From JAICMB01 sp963795935 (GTDB lineage: Bacteria; Acidobacteriota; Terriglobia; Bryobacterales; Bryobacteraceae), in assembly GCA_963795935.1 (NCBI GenBank), contig CAWCJO010000018.1, positions 1 through 64,000 on the forward strand: a stretch of DNA of 64,000 bases, in the 5' to 3' direction. Positions 55,800 to 64,000 of this stretch are shown here, piece by piece. The translations under genes were made by a program, and so were the position numbers. Each line of letters begins with the position of its first letter. Position 1 is the first letter of the stretch. Under the pieces are notes generated by a model. The model did not search any database and was not told the DNA's origin. It saw only the letters and a program-made list of their open reading frames with translations.

Positions 55800-58460
55800 A
55801 TGGGCGCTCCTGGGGCGACGTACCGGTTGCAGTTGCACGCGAAGTTTACGTTTGAAGATGCCGGCGGGGTTTGCGGGTATCTGAAGGATTTGGGGATCAC
55901 GCATGTTTATTGCTCGCCGTATCTGCAGGCGGCGAAGGGGAGCATGCATGGCTACGATGTCGTGAATCACAACCGGGTCAACGGGGAATTGGGCGGGGAG
56001 GAGGGGCTGCGAGGGTTCAATGGGAAATTGCGGGCGGTGGGGTTGGGACAGGTGCTCGACATTGTGCCGAACCACATGGCGATCGGGACGCGCGCGAATA
56101 TTTTGTGGTGGGATGTCTTGGAGAACGGGCCGTCGAGCGAGTACGCGGAATTTTTCGATGTCGACTGGGACCCGCCGGAGAGCAAGCTGCGCAATACCGT
56201 TCTGATCCCGATTCTGGGCGATCAGTATGGACGGGTGCTGGAGGCCGGGGAGCTGAAATTGGAGCGGGAGGGCGGCAAATTCGTCATACGCTATCACGAA
56301 CACGCCTATCCGGCGGCGCCGGCGTCGGTGGCGGGGCTGGTTGCGGCGGCGGCGGAGCGCTGCGGGTCGGACGACCTTTTATTTTTAGCCGATAGCTTGA
56401 CGCGGCTGCCGCGTCCGACGCGGACCGACGCGGCCAGCAAAGAGCGGCGGCATCGCGATAAAGAAGTCATCGCGCGTTATCTGGAGGAGTTGTGCGCGTC
56501 GAGGCCGGAAGTGGCGGAGGCGATTGCGCGGGAGCTGGAGCGCGTCAATGGGGATTTCGACTCGGCGGATTTCGACGCGTTGGATGCGATTATCACGAAT
56601 CAGAATTACCGTTTGGCTTACTGGAAGACGGCGGGGCGCGATCTGGGATACCGGCGCTTTTTCGACGTCAATTCGCTGGTGGGATTGCGCATGCAGGACG
56701 AGCGGGTGTTTCGGGAGGCGCACAGGCTGGTGCTCGAATGGGTGCGCGAAGGGGACCTGGACGGGTTGCGCGTCGATCATCCGGACGGATTGCGGGATCC
56801 GCAAACGTATTTCGAGCGTCTGCGCGCGGCGGCCCCTACGGCTTGGATCGTGGCGGAGAAGATCCTGGAGCGCGGGGAACGGCTGCGCGCGTCGTGGCCC
56901 GTGGCGGGGACCACGGGGTACGATTTTCTCGCGCGCGCGGGAGGGCTGTTCGTGGATTCCACGGCGGAGCGGACGCTTACGGAATTCTATACGGAGTTCA
57001 CGGGAGAATCGGGCGAGCTTCAAGAAGTCGTGCGCAATCGCAAGCATCAGGTAATGCGGGAATCTTTGGGCAGCGACGTGAACCAACTGACGGCGCAGTT
57101 TTTGGACGTGTGCGAGGGACACCGGCGCTATCGGGATTACACGCGGCACGACATACATCAGGCGCTGCGCGAGCTGAGCGCGTGCTTTCCGGTGTACCGG
57201 ACCTATGTGGACGCGGACCGGGGGCGCGTGTGCGAAGAAGACATTCGCCACATCGACGAGGCGGTGGAGCGGGCGAAGGGGCATCGTCCCGATCTGGCTT
57301 CGGATTTATTCGATTTCATTCGCTCCGTTTTGACGCTGGAGACGCGAGGGGAGCGCGAGTGCGAATTTGCGATGCGCTTCGAGCAGTTCACCAGCCCGGT
57401 GATGGCGAAGGGGGTGGAAGACACTGCGTTCTATGTGTTCAACCGTCTGGTTTCGCTGAACGAGGTGGGCGGCGATCCGGGCTGCTTCGGGATAACGGCG
57501 CGCAAGTTTCACGAGCTTTCAAAAGAGTCGTTCGAAAAGTGGCCGGAAGCGATGCTGGCGACATCGACGCACGATACGAAGCGCAGCGAGGACGTGCGCG
57601 CGCGCATCAGTTTGATTTCGGAGATGCCGGATAGGTGGACGGAAGCTGTGCGGCGTTGGGCGGCGCATAACGAGCGGCATAAACGCGGCGGGTTTCCGGA
57701 CCGCAATATGGAATACCTGCTATACCAAACGCTGTTCGGCGCCTGGCCCATCGATCGCGAGCGCATGGCGAACTACATGGAGAAAGCGTCGCGCGAGGCG
57801 AAAACGCATACTTCCTGGACGGAGCCGAACGCGGTGTACGAAGAGGCGCTGCGTAATTTTGTGGGGGCCGTTTACGACGACGCGGAATTCATGCGCGACG
57901 CGGAGGCGTTCACGGCGCCGCTGATCTGGCCGGGGCGGGTCAACTCGCTGGCGCAGACGCTGTTGAAGCTCACGGCGCCGGGCGTGCCGGACCTGTATCA
58001 GGGGACGGAACTGTGGGACCTCAGTCTGGTGGACCCGGATAATCGGCGGCCGGTGGATTACCAACTGCGGCGGCGCCTGTTGGGGGAGCTGAAGAAGCTG
58101 GCGCCGCGGGAGATTCTGGATCGCGCCGATGAGGGGTTGCCGAAGCTGTGGGTGACGGCGCGCGCGCTTGATTTGAGACGGCAGCGGCCCGAGGCTTTCG
58201 GCCGCGATGGCGCCTATGAGCCGGTCTGCGCGCGCGGAGCGAGAGCCGATCACGTGGTGGCGTTCCGGCGGGGCGGCGAGGCGATGACGGTTGTCCCGCG
58301 GCTCGTGTTACGGTTGGACGGCGACTGGGGGGACACCGCGATCGATGTCGGCCGCGGGCGCTGGCGCAACGTGTTGAGCGGCGAAAATTTCGAGGGCGGC
58401 GAGCTGTCCCTGGGCGCGCTGCTGCGATCCTTCCCGGTGGCCCTTCTGGCGCGCGATTAA
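55800..58460 (+). CDS. treY: Maltooligosyl trehalose synthase
   Basis: An 886-residue GH13 enzyme that rearranges the reducing-end linkage of maltooligosaccharides to trehalose. It opens PGATYRLQLHAKFTFEDAGG and has YCSPYLQAAKGSMHGYDVVN, VLDIVPNHMA, the nucleophile region LDGLRVDHPDGLRDP, WIVAEKILERGERL (acid/base Glu) and ATSTHDTKRSEDVRARI. APGVPDLYQGTELWDLSLVD closes it. Length is typical. The frame is intact. No treZ is beside it; instead malQ follows after 7 bases, suggesting that glycogen or maltodextrin turnover feeds trehalose. Confidence 0.95.
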   Translation: MGAPGATYRLQLHAKFTFEDAGGVCGYLKDLGITHVYCSPYLQAAKGSMHGYDVVNHNRVNGELGGEEGLRGFNGKLRAVGLGQVLDIVPNHMAIGTRANILWWDVLENGPSSEYAEFFDVDWDPPESKLRNTVLIPILGDQYGRVLEAGELKLEREGGKFVIRYHEHAYPAAPASVAGLVAAAAERCGSDDLLFLADSLTRLPRPTRTDAASKERRHRDKEVIARYLEELCASRPEVAEAIARELERVNGDFDSADFDALDAIITNQNYRLAYWKTAGRDLGYRRFFDVNSLVGLRMQDERVFREAHRLVLEWVREGDLDGLRVDHPDGLRDPQTYFERLRAAAPTAWIVAEKILERGERLRASWPVAGTTGYDFLARAGGLFVDSTAERTLTEFYTEFTGESGELQEVVRNRKHQVMRESLGSDVNQLTAQFLDVCEGHRRYRDYTRHDIHQALRELSACFPVYRTYVDADRGRVCEEDIRHIDEAVERAKGHRPDLASDLFDFIRSVLTLETRGERECEFAMRFEQFTSPVMAKGVEDTAFYVFNRLVSLNEVGGDPGCFGITARKFHELSKESFEKWPEAMLATSTHDTKRSEDVRARISLISEMPDRWTEAVRRWAAHNERHKRGGFPDRNMEYLLYQTLFGAWPIDRERMANYMEKASREAKTHTSWTEPNAVYEEALRNFVGAVYDDAEFMRDAEAFTAPLIWPGRVNSLAQTLLKLTAPGVPDLYQGTELWDLSLVDPDNRRPVDYQLRRRLLGELKKLAPREILDRADEGLPKLWVTARALDLRRQRPEAFGRDGAYEPVCARGARADHVVAFRRGGEAMTVVPRLVLRLDGDWGDTAIDVGRGRWRNVLSGENFEGGELSLGALLRSFPVALLARD

Positions 58461-58467
58461 AACATCC

Positions 58468-60351
58468 ATGCACGATCACCATCGAGTTCAGACGGATGCC
58501 TGGGGCATCGACCATAAATATTGCGACGCCCGCGGCCATTGGCACGACGTAGGCGCCGAGACGCTGGCGGCGCTGCGGGAGGCGATGGGGGCGCCGCGAA
58601 GGAGATGCGCGCGCGGAGCCGGAGAGCGATGGCGTCGTGGTGCTTCGCGAGGGCGAGCAGACGCGGGTGGACGGCCGCTCGGAGATTGAATTGGAATCGG
58701 GCGAGGCGCGGGAGATCGACGGCGCGCTGCCGGAGGATTTGCCGCTTGGCTACCATCGGCTGCGGTTAAAGGATGGCGCAACACGGCGCGTGATCGTGGC
58801 GCCGCGGCGCTGCTATTTGCCCGCCGGGCTGCACATCTGGGGCTGGGCGCTGCAGCTTTATGCGCTGCGGTCGCGGCAAAGCTGGGGGATGGGCGATCTG
58901 GCGGATTTGCGGGAATTCGCGGAGTGGTCGGCGCGGGAGCGGGGCGCTGGGGTGGTGATGCTGAACCCGCTGGATGCGGCGACGCCGGGGCTGCCGCAGA
59001 ACGCCAGCCCGTATTTCCCGAGCAGCCGGCGGTTCCGCAATCCGCTTTATCTTCGCATTGAAGAGATCGAGGGGGCGCGCGAGCTGGCTCGGGATTTGGA
59101 ACGGCTGGAGAAGGCGGGGCGGGCGCTGAACGGGAATCGGATTATCGACCGGGATTCTATTTACCGGTTGAAGATGGACGCGCTGGAGATGTTATGGGGC
59201 AGGCGCGGGGGGGATGCGAGGCTCGACGAGTACTGCGCGCAAGAAGGGGCCGATCTGGAGAAATTCGCCGCGTTTTGCGTTTTGAGCGAGCAATACGGGC
59301 GCGGTTGGCAGCGCTGGCCGGAAGAATTCAGGCATCCCGCGGCGGCGGGGATCGAGCGCGTGGCGGCGCAATCGAGGCATCGCGTCCGGTTTTATATGTG
59401 GATGCAATGGCAGTTGGACCGGCAATTGGCGCGGGCTTCGAAACCGCTCGCGATCATGCAGGACCTGCCGATCGGGGTGGATCCGGACGGAGCCGATGCG
59501 TGGTTGTGGCAAGACATCCTGGCGCGGAACGTAGCGGTGGGGCGCCGCCCGATCTGTTCAACACCGCGGGTCAGGATTGGGGATTGCCGCCGTTCGCGCC
59601 GCGGAAATTGCGGGCGGCCGGCTACGAGCCGTTCATTCAGACGATCCGCGCCGCAATGCGTCATGCCGGCGGGCTGCGGATCGACCACGTCATGGGACTG
59701 TTCCGGCTGTATTGGATTCCCGTTGGGAGGGGACCGCGCCGCGGCGCTTACGTGCGCTACAACGCCGACGAAATGCTCGCGATTACGGCGCTGGAGAGCC
59801 AACGAGCGCGGGCGTTCGTCGTGGGCGAAGATCTGGGCACGGTGGAAGACGGGGTCAGGGAGAAGCTGGCCGCGAACGGCATGTTGTCGTACCGCCTGAT
59901 GTGGTTTGAGGAGACGCCGCCGTCGGAATTTCCGGTGCAGGCGCTGGCGGCCGTGAGCACGCACGATCTGCCTACGATTGCGGGGGTATGGACGGGGAGC
60001 GATGTAGAGGCGCAGAAGCGGATCGGCGTGCAGCCGAACGAAGAAGGGCAGGCGCAGTGGCGCGAGAAGCTGCGCGACATGGTGGAGGATATTCCGCGTC
60101 CGGGGATAGAAGATGTCGTCGTGCGGGCGTATGAATCGTTGGCGGCGGCGCCGTCGCGGATTTTGACCGCATCGGTTGAAGATGCGCTGGCGGTGGAGGA
60201 GCGGCCCAATATGCCGGCGACGCTGAACGACCAATGGCCGAATTGGTCGCTGGCTTTGCCGCTTGCGGCCGAGGAGATCCGCGAGAGCGAGCTGGCGGGA
60301 AAAGTGGCGCGGGCGCTGTCGCGGGGGCGCACCGGAGCGCGCCCGGATTGA
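58468..60351 (+). CDS. malQ: 4-alpha-glucanotransferase (frameshifted in sequence)
   Basis: A ~627-residue GH77 enzyme read across frameshifts near 58605 and 59545. An N-terminal beta domain (VLREGEQTRVDGRSEIELES) precedes the barrel: SWGMGDLADLREFAEWS, MLNPLDAATPGLPQNASPYF, then QDLPIGVDPDGADAWLWQD, PDLFNTAGQDWGLPPF, AGGLRIDHVMGLFRLYWIP (nucleophile Asp), AFVVGEDLGTVEDGVRE (acid/base Glu) and STHDLPTIAGVWTG. All catalytic residues are present, so the indels look like sequence errors. It transfers glucan chains between maltodextrins and is coupled to treY. Confidence 0.9.
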
Positions 60352-60467
60352 TGGATGATGGTAAGAACTCCACGCGCGGACGCGGCATGTTATTGCAAGT
60401 CATTCAACTTATGGGAGATTGTAAGTGGCCGGTTAGCTGCTAAGTAAGTGCGCGGAGGAAGAAAAAC

Positions 60468-60545
60468 ATGAAATACATGTTTGCTTGGATGTTGGGCGTT
60501 CCCGGGGTTGTGATTCTAGCGTGGTTCTTGATCAGTCATATGTAG
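60468..60545 (+). CDS. 25-residue single-pass membrane microprotein
   Basis: ATG 60468 opens a 25-codon frame, MKYMFAWMLGVPGVVILAWF followed by LISHM, preceded by a strong GGAGGAAG ribosome binding site 8 bases upstream. The peptide is a single membrane helix with a Gly-Val-Pro-Gly kink. Short proteins with this MKY...LGVPGxxILxWFL pattern are, to my recollection, common and unannotated in many bacteria. It stands alone between malQ and the next small gene. Confidence 0.65.
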   Translation: MKYMFAWMLGVPGVVILAWFLISHM

Positions 60546-60668
60546 CCTGTGGCCGAAAAGCACCGCCGCGGCGGTGGCGGGCGGCCAGGGGTAAATCGAA
60601 ACAACTTAGCGATTTCAATAGGTTGCGCTTGGCGAGTTAGTTGCACTCCTGGAAAACAGGAGGAGACA

Positions 60669-60968
60669 ATGAAAACGAAGCTAGCGCTGCTTGCGATGTT
60701 GCTGGGAGGATCGCTGTTTGCGGGTCCTCGCGTTGTGGTCGGCATCGGCGTGGGAGGCTATTATGCGCCGCCGCCGGTACCGGTGGTTCGATACATACCG
60801 CCGAGTCCGGGACCTGGATACGCATGGGTCGGCGGATATTGGTCGCCCGTGGGCGCACGGTATGCGTGGCGCGAAGGGTACTGGGCCCGACGGCCTTATG
60901 TGGGGGCGTATTGGGTGGCTCCGCGTTACTCGGGACACACCTATTACCGCGGATATTGGCGGCGGTAG
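60669..60968 (+). CDS. Exported YxWxxGYW-repeat protein
   Basis: A 99-residue protein with a signal peptide (KTKLALLAMLLGGSLFAGP). The mature part is rich in Tyr, Trp, Gly and Pro: PGPGYAWVGGYWSPVGARYA, WREGYWARRPYVGAYW and TYYRGYW, the repeats of small BcpO/YXWGXW-type envelope proteins. AGGAGA lies 3 bases before the ATG. The function is unknown, presumably structural at the cell surface. Its end overlaps the tail of the opposing smc gene. Confidence 0.8.
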   Translation: MKTKLALLAMLLGGSLFAGPRVVVGIGVGGYYAPPPVPVVRYIPPSPGPGYAWVGGYWSPVGARYAWREGYWARRPYVGAYWVAPRYSGHTYYRGYWRR

Positions 60969-63900
60969 ACTAAACCCCGGCTTGCTCGAGTATGGGTTCG
61001 GAGGGCATGGGCAGCCGGGGAGTCGTTTCCGCGATGCGGCTGGAATCGCACCGAGACCAGCTTCGAGATGCCCGGCTCCTGCATGGTCACGCCGTAGAGC
61101 GATTGCGCGGCTTCCATGGTGCGCTTGGCGTGCGTGATGACGATGAACTGCGTCTGCGACGACATGTCGCGCAGCAGGCGCGTGAGCCGCTCGATGTTGG
61201 GTTCGTCGAGCGGCGCGTCCACTTCGTCGAGGATGCAGAACGGGCTGGGCTGATATTGGAAGATCGCCATCAGCAGCGCCATGGCGGTCAGCGATTTTTC
61301 GCCGCCCGAGAGCAGCAGCACGCTCTGCAGTTTCTTGCCGGGAGGCGAAGCCACGATGTCGATGCCGGACTCGGCGACGTTGTCCTCGTCGGTGAGCCGC
61401 ATCTCGCCGATGCCGCCGCCGAACAGCGTCTTGAACATCTCGCGGAAGTTGGCGTTGATGGCCTCGAAGGCTTCGATGAAGCGCCGGCGCGATTCGGCAT
61501 CGATTTCGTGAATGGCCTTTTCGGTATCGCGAATGGAATCGAGCAGGTCCTGGCGCTGCGCGTTCAGGAAATCGTAGCGCTGCTGCGCTTCCTGGAACTC
61601 CTCCAGCGCGCTGGGATTCACGGGGCCCAGCGCTTCGATTTTGGCGCGCAGCTTCCTGGTAGCGCTGCTCGGCTTCTTCGATGCCGGCTTCGTCCGAGCA
61701 GCAGTCTCTCCGGGCGCGGCCAAGCTCTTCGATCGGAATCGCCAGTTCTTTGCGGCTGGTTTCGTCGAGGTACTTCAGCTCGGCTTGCAGCTTTACCAGC
61801 TCCAGTTCGATTTGCGAGCGGTTTTCCTGCGCGGCCTGCGCGGCGGCGCGCAACTGTTTCAGATCGCTTCATCCAGAGCGGCGAGACGCGCGCGCGCGGC
61901 GGCTTCCCGGTCGGCGAGCTCCGCGACGCTGTGGTCGAGACGCGCGATGTTTTCGATCAGAGCGCCGGCGCGCTGGTCGAGCTCGATGTTGTCGGACAAG
62001 CAGATGCGCGCGATCCACGCCCAGCCGCTCCATTTCCGCCGCGACTGTCGCGCGCCGGCTGGCGATCTCGCGCAGCTGCGCTTCGAGCCGCGCCTGCGCG
62101 GCTTTTTCCGCGCGCTGGCGCTCTTCGAAGCCCGGCCAGATCCGCGCGCAACGCGGCGTGCTCTTCGGCGACCGCGTGCCGCGTGCGGCTTGCAGCTCCT
62201 CGAAATCGGCGCGCGATTGCTCGAGCACTTGCTCCTGAACGGCGCGCGCTGCTTCCTTCTCATCCACAAGCTGGCGCGTTGCGCTCGCGCTGCGTCGTGG
62301 GCGCGCGCGCCGTTCCTGCCGCAGCCGCGTCCAATTCCAGCCGCGCCACCGAAAGACGCGAGGAGGCGCGCGCGAACTCTTCGGCCAGCTTGCGGCTGCT
62401 CATGATCCAGCGCCAGCGCGTCTTTCTCCTGGCTCTGCTGCGCGGCGCGCAGGCGCTCCAGATCGTCGGCGAGATGCGGCGATCTCGAGTTCGAGATCTT
62501 CGACCAGGCTGCGCGGTCTGTTGCAGCGCCGTCTCCTTGGCTGGCACGCTTGCCGGTCACTTCGCGCAATTCGCGCTTCAGCGCCAGCGGACCGCTGCCG
62601 GTTCTTCTTGCCGCCGCTGACGGCGTGCCCGTGATAGCTGACGCCGTCGGGCAAGCAGGAAGAAGCGTCCGGGATGCTCGGCGGCGAGGCGCTGCGCCGC
62701 GGCGCGATCTTCCGCCAGATAGCAATTGGCGAGCCGCGGGAAGCAGATCCGCGGGGCGTGCGTCAGGCCGTTGGTGAAGCGCACGATAATCGCTGAGGCG
62801 GCCGACGACGCCGGGGGCTGTCGAGCCGGGCGCCGGCGGCGTTCGCATTCGGCGAGCCTTCGGCATTCGACCAGGAACGTGGCGCGGCCGTCCAGCTCGG
62901 TGCGCATCAGGTCGATGCCGCGCTCGGCTTCGCTCCAGTCCTTCACGACCACGTATTCCAGCTCTTCGTGCAGGAATTCCTCGGTCGCTTTTTCGTAAGC
63001 CGGATCCACTTCCACGAAGTCGGCCAGCACGCCGAGCGGGTTGAAAATCGCGCGTCTGGCCTGCGTTCGATGGCGGTGAAAAGCCGCTTGACGCTTCGGT
63101 GGTGTAGGAGCGATGCGAGATGATTTCCTCCAGCGAATCCTTGCGCGCTTTCAGCCGCGAAGCTTCCGACGCGCAACTGCTCGAAATCGCCGCGGGCTTC
63201 GCGGCGCGGCTTGCGCTTGCGGCGCCCAGATCCTCTTCCATCGGCGCGCTGCTTGCTCGGCCGTCGATTCCAGCTCCAGCTGGCGGGCGGCCAGCTTCTG
63301 CGACAGCTCGCGCTTTCAGCGCTTCCAGGCGCTCCAGATCCGCCGACGCGGTCTGCTCTTCGCTCTGGCGCGCGCGGTATCGCGCTCGACGCCGGCCAGA
63401 TATTCGTCGATCTGCGCCAATTGATTCTTCAGCGTCGAAGCTTCGCCGAGCAGCCGCAGCACCTGCTGGCGGCCGGTTTCGAGCGTTCGCGCGCGCTCCT
63501 GCAGGGCGGCTGTTGAGCTGCTCGCGCTCGCTGCTCTTGGCGGTCAGCTGCTCGCGACGCCGATGCGCTGCGTCTCCAATTCGACTGCCGAGACGGTTGC
63601 GAGGTGATCGCTTCCAGTTCGCGCTCGTGTCTGCTCCGTGCCGCGCCTCCAGTTCCTGCGTTTCGGCTTCGCCCTGCGGCCAGGCGCTGCTCGATCGCGC
63701 CGATCTGCTTGGCTTGCGATTCCAGCCGGCCGCGCGTGCGCTCCTGATCGAGCCGCAGCTCCGCAAGCTGCGCGCGGGCCTCGGTCAGCTCGGCTTCGGT
63801 GCGGTAGCACTGCTCCTGCAACTGCTGCGTGCTCGCGCTCGCTTTCGGCGACCTGCGGCGGAGAGGTCTGAAATTCCGATGGCCGCGTTCAGATCCAGCG

Positions 63901-64000
63901 CATCTTAGCGGCTTCGCGCTCCAGCATCTGGAAGCGGCCGGTGAGGGCTTTCCGCAGATGCGCGACCATTTCGGTCTTCAGCTCGCCGTAGCGCTTCGCC
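60944..64000 (-). CDS. smc: Chromosome segregation protein SMC, C-terminal part (heavily frameshifted)
   Basis: The gene runs off the right edge of the window. The C-terminal ATPase half is clear: KIEALGPVNPSALEEFQEAQ, FREMFKTLFGGG, the ABC signature LLSGGEKSLTAMALLMAIFQ, Walker B FCILDEVDAPLDEPN and TQFIVITHAKRTMEAAQSLY. Upstream, coiled-coil sequence and hinge fragments (LADFVEVDPAYEKATEEFLH, VVVKDWSEAERG) appear in changing frames. From about 61.6 kb onward a frameshift occurs every 50-150 bases. Smc is essential in most bacteria, so sequence error is more likely than decay. The exact stop is uncertain; the frame given ends at 60944 and overlaps the convergent small gene. Confidence 0.88.

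Overview
The window looks like chromosomal DNA of an acidobacterium, most likely of the Bryobacterales/Solibacter type. The signs are high GC, a subtilase ending in the C-terminal beta-sandwich domain typical of that group (GVVNAASFAPGG...SIFGSNL), a receptor kinase with PD40 repeats, a two-component sensor with a ligand-binding propeller, and a quinoprotein-like dehydrogenase lacking the usual catalytic residue. This placement is inference from gene content; no rRNA or tRNA gene is visible.

Layout. 1-10.1 kb is a mobile-element graveyard: an IS3-family element, a HigBA toxin-antitoxin pair, and an IS256-family element carrying a group II intron that itself carries an intact-looking IS21 element. 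That IS256 element also sits in the 5' part of a second group II intron. 10.3-16 kb holds a branched-chain amino acid operon (ilvB-ilvN-ilvC-cimA) behind what reads as a textbook attenuator: a 43-residue leader peptide rich in Val/Leu/Ile, an antiterminator and a terminator. 16-18.3 kb holds an IS481-like element, a RelE/ParE-type toxin-antitoxin pair and a transposase relic. 18.3-31.9 kb carries a MoxR-like ATPase with an unrecognised partner, a DoxX-like fragment, a PrmC-like methyltransferase, a hybrid histidine kinase, an SDR, Maf, VOC, a truncated Fic protein, an AraC regulator and an M23 peptidase. 32-38 kb has a TcmP/Gp37 pair, sucCD-ndk and a TIR-TPR protein. 38.2-42 kb holds a decayed VapBC locus, small proteins and a second IS481-like copy. 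42-48.7 kb is a Tat-exported TIM-barrel protein, a dihaem cytochrome, a quinoprotein, a receptor kinase and a secreted phosphatase. 48.7-49.2 kb is a Doc toxin remnant whose C-terminal part is inverted. 49.3-64 kb has the subtilase, prmA, a SixA-like phosphatase, a PadR/outer-membrane cluster, treY-malQ, two small proteins and the 3' part of smc running off the window.

Working together: ilvBNC plus cimA supply isoleucine and valine through citramalate, and the leader can sense charged Val/Leu/Ile tRNA. sucCD and ndk are linked by nucleotide use. treY-malQ act on alpha-glucans. The cytochrome and quinoprotein genes overlap by 4 bp and presumably form a periplasmic redox unit.

Quality warning: essential genes (ilvB, ilvN, ilvC, cimA, malQ, smc) carry many single-base insertions and deletions while neighbouring long genes are clean. 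Most of these frameshifts are probably sequence errors and not real pseudogenes, so products were read across frames.
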